Source of the DNA: Rhynchonema sp. JSB1_4
Lineage: Eukaryota > Nematoda > Chromadorea > Monhysterida > Xyalidae
Assembly (NCBI GenBank): GCA_030248065.1
Contig: JASAMV010000441.1
Location: forward strand, 1-64,000
Direction: 5' to 3'
DNA length: 64,000 bases
In this document: positions 58,494-64,000 of the stretch, piece by piece
How the letters are laid out: each line of letters opens with the position of its first letter
Numbering within the stretch: position 1 is the first letter of the stretch
The notes under the pieces: generated by a model
Databases searched by the model: none
What the model was told of the DNA's origin: nothing
What the model saw: only the letters and a program-made list of their open reading frames with translations
Program-made: the position numbers and the translations under genes

Positions 58494-59274
58494 ACCGTAA
58501 AATCTAAAATACAAGGGGGGCTGTATTTTTTCACTGACCCCTTTTAGGGGGCTGTATTTTGTGGGGGGCTCTATTTTTTGGGGGGGGCTGTATTTTTTCG
58601 CTGCCCAAAAGCTCAAAAAATGTTCCAAAAAATACCCCTAAAATGGAGTTCGGTCAGGATGTTACTGGTCATTACCGTATTCCCTAAAATAGAGCCCCCC
58701 CAAAAATAGAGCCCCCCTAAAAGGGGTCAGTGAAAAAATAGAGCCCCCCCCAAAATACAGCCGCTTGGGGGTCGTAAAGTCAAGTTCTTGTGTAAGACAC
58801 CTTGTGTACAACCACAACGTTTGTGGTTGAGTACCGTAAAAACCTAAATCCCGCCCCCCCCCGGTTTAGAGCCCCGCCTTAATACAGCCCCCCCAAAAAG
58901 GGGTCAGTGAATTAATAGAGCCCCCCCGGAATAGAGCCCCCCCCCCCAAAGTAACATCCCCTATACTGTAGTGTATTAAGGCTTGATAGTGGTGTACAGG
59001 TACATTTATGTACGTTTGTTGTTTGTTCAGAGCACATAATACGCCTCCTATTGACGAATAGACACGAATAAATGCGGTTGCAAGCGAAAAAACATCCTTT
59101 CAAACCCGTTTTTAGGGGTTTTTGGGGGTATTTCTGGGAGCAATTTTTCAGGTTCGGGTCAGTGAATTAATAGAGGCCCCCCCGGAATAGAGCCCCCCCC
59201 CGTAATAGAGCCCCCCCAAAATGGGGTCAGTGAGTTAATAGAGCCCCCCCCTTCTATTTAGGTTTTTACGGTAT
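58494..59274. repeat. G/C-run repeat with ATAGAGCCCCCC units, left part
   Basis: Repeated units of CTGTATTTT or TACAGCCCCCC alternate with CACTGACCCCTTTTAGGGG. 58540-58840 is the inverse of 61025-61265 (sharing CCAAAAAATACCCCTAAAAT and GACACCTTGTGTACAACCAC), so the two blocks form a large inverted repeat around the elements between them. Confidence 0.8.
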
Positions 59275-59282
59275 ATGATGAC

Positions 59283-59785
59283 TAGGGTTAGAGGTCGGGG
59301 GGGTACCCGACACCCGACAGCCGACACCCGACATCTGAAAAAACCCGACACCCGACATCTGAGAAAAAAAGCGACACCCGACACCCGACAGTTGTAAAAA
59401 AACCCGACACCCGACATCTAGTTTTTGAAAAAAACCCGACACCCGACACCTGTTTTTGTAACAAAAACAGGCAAATTTTTGCTCATTTGCATCGTTAGTG
59501 CAATTTTTTGGCTCGGGTTACTGAATTCAAGTATTTTCACACGAAATAAACACCAAAATGTCACATTCTGCGTCTTCGGAAACATTTGATCCGAAGAAAA
59601 TTTTCTCCCAAAATTCTTCTCTCAGCAAAACTGATGTTTTGAACCGTAAGTGTCGGGTGTCGGCTATCGGGTGTCGGGTCCAAAAAAACCCGACACCCGA
59701 CATCTGGGGGTACCCGACACCCGACACCTACACTTTTTTGGCACCCGACACCCGACAGCCGACACCCGACATCTCTCTAACCCTA
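59283..59785. mobile_element. Non-autonomous hAT-like element, TAGGGTTAGAG family, copy 1
   Basis: 503 bp. Begins TAGGGTTAGAGGTCGG, ends CATCTCTCTAACCCTA. The 8 bp ATGATGAC occur on both sides (59275-59282 and 59786-59793). The interior is built of ACCCGACACCCGAC-type runs around a unique core, GTCACATTCTGCGTCTTCGG. No coding capacity. Confidence 0.92.
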
Positions 59786-59998
59786 ATGATGACGTAAAGC
59801 CTTTTATGGAAGATCTGCACCTAAAAACACTCAATTATGACCAGTAACCAGTGTTCGAACGGGATTCATTTTTAATCCCGGGATCGGGATCGGGATTGGG
59901 ATCAAGAAAGTGTCGGGATCGGGATCCCGGTTTTGAAAACCCGGGATCCCGGGATCGGGATCGGGATTGACCAGATAGTCCAAAAGCAATCGTTTTTA

Positions 59999-60476
59999 TC
60001 ATTTTATGCATAAGATGCAAGTTAATGTCACAGACAACCATGAAGCATGTTTATCACACGTGGATAAACACCCGGAACAGTGATTAAAGCCGACGGAAAA
60101 TCGAGAATAGCTGATGACGGATAAGTTCAAAGACCATATATTGTAGTCGATCAGTGGCAATGCCTTTGACAAAAAGACAAGCATTTCACCATTTCCTGGT
60201 ATCAAGCAGTATCTTTTGTCATCAAACAAATCAGCTGCACTGGAAAAGAGCTGTTCAGAAGGCACGCTCGTAGGCGGAGTGCTTAGATATTTGGAGGCTG
60301 GACGTGCCAGTCGTGGAAACTTTGTCTCATTTGTTGCCCACCATGACAACATTTCCGCGAAACTGAGTCTCTTCGTTCGATGCAAGTTTGTGTAACCGTT
60401 TAGTTCTAGCTCGACTTGTTCGCGATTGGTGGTGCTTGCGGTTTCATCACGCTCGGAATCAGCCGTCGAGCAAATC
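59999..60476 (-). pseudogene. hAT transposase C-terminal (dimerisation) fragment
   Basis: The minus-strand frame contains WWATNETKFPRLARPASKYL, then TPPTSVPSEQLFSSAADLF and DDKRYCL. This is the W...FP.L...A..YL..P.tS..sE..FS.a....d.R pattern of the hAT C-terminal dimerisation region. The catalytic part and the zinc finger are absent. Upstream coding sequence is cut off by the nested element at 60477, so the copy is inactive. Confidence 0.88.
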
Positions 60477-60830
60477 TTAGGGGCGCGGCCCGGCCATGCA
60501 AACACGGTTGTGGGCCGCCGGTCAGCGATAATTCTATGTCCAATGACCGCCCGCGTTTGCATGTCCGCACTTGCGGGTCGCGACTTGCGGGTCACTCGGA
60601 ACATTTATTTAGCCCTAACGCACAAAAATGAACCAATCAGCGCTGTGCTATGGCACGTCTGCGACGTTGGCTTGACGCTGATGGGTTAATTTTTGTGTGT
60701 TGCAGTCAAATAAATGTTTCAAGTGACCCGCAAACCGCGACCCGCAAGTGCGGCCATGCAAACACGCGGCGGCTGTTGGACATAGAATATTTTTCTGACC
60801 CGCTCCCGCGTTTGCATGGCCGCGCCCTAA
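60477..60830. repeat. Fold-back element nested in the hAT transposon
   Basis: TTAGGGGCGCGGCCCGGCCA at the left and TGGCCGCGCCCTAA at the right are inverse. The arms share CATGCAAACACG and CCGCACTTGCGGGTCGCG. It truncates the transposase frame. A target duplication was not found. Confidence 0.8.
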
Positions 60831-61020
60831 CAACCGCTTGGCGAATTATGATTGCATAATTTTTTACTCTTTGTTCTCGAAACTTAATCCCGATCCCGGT
60901 GCTTTTTTGGGCGGGATCGGGATCGGGATTGACTTTTTCAAAATGACGGGATCGGGATCGGGATCAGAAAAAGGGCCCGGGATCCCGGGATCGGGATCCC
61001 GTTCGAACACTGCCAGTAAC

Positions 61021-61440
61021 ACCCTGACAGAACTCCATTTTAGGGGTATTTTTTGGAACATTTTTTGAGATTTTGGGCAGCGAAAAAATACAGCCCCCCC
61101 CAAAAATAGAGCCCCCCCAAAAATACAGCCCCCCTTGTGTTTTAGGTTTTACGGTATTGAGTGTTTTTAGGTGCAGATCTTCCATAAAAGGCTTTACGTC
61201 ATCATATACTCAACCACAAACGTTGTACACAAGGTGTCTTATACAAGAACTTGACTTTACGACCCCCAAGCGGGGAATTTCAAGTTGGGGGGGCTGTATT
61301 TTTGGGGAGGGCTCTATTTTTTCACTGACCCCTTTTAGGGGGGCTGTATTTTTGGGGGGCTCTATTTTAGGGAATACGGTAGGTACCGTAAAAACCTAAA
61401 TACAGCCCCCCCCGGAATAGAGCCCCCCCCGTAATACAGC
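61021..61440. repeat. G/C-run repeat, right part (inverse of 58540-58840)
   Basis: Continues the host sequence interrupted by the hAT element: ACCCTGACAGAACTCCATTT, then TACAGCCCCCC units, GTACACAAGGTGTCTTATAC, and further CTGTATTTTTGGGG units to an ACCGTAAAAACCTAAAT motif. Confidence 0.8.
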
Positions 61441-61441
61441 C

Positions 61442-61647
61442 CAGTGGTGTCGTTGGGGGGGGGGGGGGGTTGGGGGGGGGGGGTTACCTCCCCTGGTATG
61501 GGGTATGGGAAATCGGCCGGGGGTATGGGGTATGGGAAATTTTTCACTTTTGGAACAAGCACCCCTAAGAAATGACTTTTTGACCCCGAGAAGCACCAAA
61601 ATTGACCATTTTTCGTCCAAAAATGCCAAAAATCAACGACACCACTG
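61442..61647. mobile_element. Short element with CAGTGGTGTCGTTGG ends
   Basis: CAGTGGTGTCGTTGGGGG at the left, CAACGACACCACTG at the right, 206 bp. The same ends bound 28155-28544 and 34028-34417, so this is a third member with different inner sequence. The ends are hAT-like, but no target duplication is visible. Confidence 0.65.
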
Positions 61648-61876
61648 CTGCAGTTCCTTGTCGGGTTTTTTCGTTTTTCCCGTTTTTTCTTTTTTTCACG
61701 AAAAAAACTGGTTTTCCGCCAGTATGGAGCCCCTCTGTTTTCGCAGTACTGAGCCCCACAGTGACCACCTAAAAACCTTTTTTTTCTCAGTACACTCCGG
61801 CTTTACAGACAATCGCGGCCTCGACCACTGGTTCGAAAAAAGCGGGCCGGGCCGAGTGACAATTGTGTCGAAAGGA

Positions 61877-63879
61877 ATGGGTGATCTCGAGCACAACACA
61901 CTTCGAGGAATCAGAGAAAAACGGGACGCTGTGTTCAGAGCGACGACTTTGTTTACCAGAGAAGGTTTGCTTTTCTCGCCCGCCCTTTGTCCTGGCGTGG
62001 CCCGGCTTCCGGACCAAGACAGGAGGCTGAGAGTTTGCATTATTTTACAGGCGAAGTTCCGAGTGAAGGCTGGAATTGGTTCACGTGGCCGTTGCCGCTT
62101 CGTTACGCCACGGGAGTGGCTGCCGGCACGACGCTCTGCCATTTTGGATACAACTACTGGTGTCGTCGACCGTTCTACGCAGGTTGATTTGTGTGCGCAT
62201 TTTTCTCCTTTGGGTTTTCTGTCCACAGACGTTCTGTGCGAAAGGCCGCCGCTGCCCAGCACCCACCCGTATAATAGCTGATAATAATAAATGATTTTTC
62301 AACCAGAAATAGCGCTACACAAAGGCAACTTTTGGAACTGGGCTCCTCCTTTGACCAAAAGCTGGATTCAGCACCGGAGGAAGGTGGTGGTTATTCACGT
62401 CTTTCCCAGAGCCCCAATCTTCCCCCTCACGAATGATCTTATGTTTTTCAGACGCAGAGTGGGCGTTTATCTGACCTATTTTTTCGAAAGTCGCGCGCTG
62501 CTCCGTTCAACGCATTTCAAAAAGTTGATTTTCTGCGAAAATATAGAAAAGTTTCACCTGATATCTGCTAAAAACACGTGAAAAATCTTGGTGTTTTTTT
62601 ACCAAGAAAAGAACGACTAAATTTTTTTCCAGGAAGTGTTTGGATGTCGGGTGTTTTAGTTGGCGCTCGGGTCATTTCAAAGTGTACAATAGGTGTCGGG
62701 GGTAGGGTTAGAGAGATGTCGGGTGTCGGGTGTCGGGTGCCAAAAAAGTGTAGGTGTCGGGTACCCCCAGATGTCGGGTGTCGGTTTTTTGGGACCCGAC
62801 ACCCGACAGCCGACACCCGACACTTACGGTTCAAAACATCAGTTTTGCTGAGAGAAGAATTTTGAGAGAAAATTTTCTTCGAACCGAATGTTTCCGATGA
62901 CGCAGAATGTGACATTTTGGTGTTTATTTCGTGTGAAAATACTTGAATTCAGTAACTTGAGCCAAAAAATTGCACAAATGATGCAAATAAGCAAAAATTT
63001 GCCTGTTTTTGCTCCAAAAACAGGTGTCGGGTTTTTTTCAAAAACTAGATGTCGGGTGTCGGGTTTTTTTGCAACTGTCGGGTGTCGGGTGTCGGCTTTT
63101 TTCTGAGATGTCGGGTGTCGGGTGTCGGGTACTTCCAGATGTCGGGTGTCGGGTACCCCCCCGACCTCTAACCCTAGTCGGGGGCACTAGTGATGTGGTT
63201 GGGAGAGGGTAATACCCCCAAATGCTACGTAGCTTTCTTGCTCCCAAACCCATGCTCCCTCCCCAAACTGGCTAGGTAGCTAGCTTTCTAGACCGGTCAT
63301 CAAGTCAAAAAAGTGTTGATTTTTGTAGTGCCAAAACGACCAATTTATGGGCCAAAATGGTCAAATTCGCTCAAATTTTCTCACACGCATCTTAAGACTT
63401 ATTTTAGCCAATTTCAATTGCACCAATTCAATTTCAACCAATTTTTATGCAACCAAATTCCGCATCCTAATCATTATGATGTATTCTGAGGGGAGCCAGT
63501 AACAGTTATAACACAAAACGGAACTTACGCGTCAGGCTTGCCATACGGGCTGATGTACGCCGGCGGTATCGGTGCACTCGCATTTTTCTTCGGCAAACTG
63601 CGCGAGGACAATTTCCAAACGCGCGAAGCGATCGTTGACCACTACAAATCACTGCATCCGGAGGACTTCAAGAACTTGGATCCCGGTTTGTCCTTTTTTT
63701 GTGCTTTCATGTGTTTTTCCTCTTTTTTTATTTTTCTTGAATTTTCAAACACCATGGTTTCAGCCAATGCGCGTCCGTATCGCAACGTACTGTTGCCCTG
63801 GTATCCCATTCGCGGTAGTTATCGATCGAAGATAGAAAAGAATTACAACAAAGTCGAGCCCAAAGAGGACGGAGCCTAA
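61877..63879 (+). CDS. NDUFC2: Mitochondrial complex I subunit NDUFC2 (B14.5b) homologue
   Basis: An accessory membrane subunit of NADH:ubiquinone oxidoreductase in the inner mitochondrial membrane. Exons 61877-61964, 62051-62182, 63536-63685 and 63764-63879 join in phase to 161 residues. Two hydrophobic segments are visible (YATGVAAGTTLCHFGYNYW and LMYAGGIGALAFFFGKL). Then HYKSLHPEDFKNLDP and a C-terminal VLLPWYPIRG match the KLHPEDF...FHPIR end of the mammalian protein. The tail after WYPIRG is extended and basic. The first exon is open upstream; an acceptor-like TTTTTTTCTCAG at 61778-61789 suggests a non-coding leader exon or trans-splice site. I took the first ATG after it. Intron 3 contains a hAT-like element. 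Confidence 0.78.
62703..63176. mobile_element. Non-autonomous hAT-like element, TAGGGTTAGAG family, copy 2
   Basis: 474 bp, opposite orientation to 59283-59785 and sharing its core. Ends TAGGGTTAGAGAGATGTCGG and CGACCTCTAACCCTA. GTCGGGGG occurs on both sides (62695-62702 and 63177-63184), an exact 8-bp duplication. Located in NDUFC2 intron 3. Confidence 0.92.
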
Positions 63880-64000
63880 ACAGAATCTTCAGAATTCGAC
63901 CATCTAATATTTTAGCTGTTTAATCACTTGGGTTTTATTGTAGATTCATTGAATTCTGTTGCTTTTTTAGCGATATTGTTGAGCTATATTCAGTTTCTAT

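Larger units (their letters stand above)
59849..61012. mobile_element. hAT transposon remnant with exact 8-bp duplication
   Basis: 1164 bp. Inverse ends CAGTGTTCGAACGGGAT and ATCCCGTTCGAACACTG; CCAGTAAC repeated at 59841-59848 and 61013-61020. The subterminal parts are arrays of GGGATCGGGATC. It contains a minus-strand fragment of a hAT transposase and a nested fold-back element. It sits inside the inverted G/C-run repeat, which it interrupts. Confidence 0.93.

Noticed and set aside
59235..59800. Cys/Arg/Val-rich frames on the minus strand and SASSETF frame on the plus strand
   Set aside because: They are internal to a non-autonomous hAT-like element present twice in opposite orientation. 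They are not conserved as proteins between the copies.
61505..61876. Upstream extension of the first NDUFC2 frame
   Set aside because: The extension runs into a CAGTGGTG repeat element. An acceptor-like TTTTTTTCTCAG at 61789 and the normal size of the protein favour the ATG at 61877.

Overview
The window is animal nuclear DNA: short exons with GT..AG introns and homologues of metazoan genes (SNW1/SKIP, calpain, a class A GPCR, a CAL-1-like calmodulin relative, ClC-3/4/5, a SPOP-like BTB protein, a STE20-like kinase, two type II glycosyltransferases, complex I NDUFC2). The calmodulin relative looks most like the nematode CAL-1 type, so an ecdysozoan or other protostome is likely. The sequence alone does not settle the phylum. 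All calls come from reading translations by eye; no search was run.

Layout. 1-9.7 kb is a giant inverted repeat. Its two arms carry the SNW1 3' end and the first half of a calpain, and the loop holds 572 bp made only of A and C. I think this is a long-read fold-back assembly error; the right arm is the trustworthy copy. 7.2-11.9 kb (+): a complete 659-residue calpain that has lost all three catalytic residues. 12.1-16.0 kb (-): a class A GPCR. 16.4-18.0 kb (-): unrecognised open frames. 18.1-21.9 kb (+): EF-hand protein with a 156-bp satellite in intron 2. 22-36 kb: mostly repeats, with a frameshifted ClC channel fragment (-) and one orphan last exon (+). 36.7-39.9 kb (+): BTB-BACK protein. 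42.5-46.1 kb (+): a STE20-like kinase homologue with an apparent signal peptide and an altered catalytic loop. 47.6-48.2 kb (-): a single-pass membrane protein fragment. 49.3-58.2 kb (+): tandem DXD glycosyltransferases A and B. 58.5-61.7 kb: nested transposons, including a hAT element with an 8-bp duplication. 61.9-63.9 kb (+): NDUFC2.

Mobile DNA dominates the non-coding part. At least four non-autonomous hAT-like families are visible, three of them with exact or near-exact 8-bp target-site duplications. A family of fold-back elements with TATAG..CTATA ends occupies many introns. A short motif, TGATGTTTCA or its complement, recurs unusually often next to splice sites. The genes are unrelated housekeeping, signalling and membrane genes, and I see no operon or pathway cluster apart from the tandem glycosyltransferase pair.
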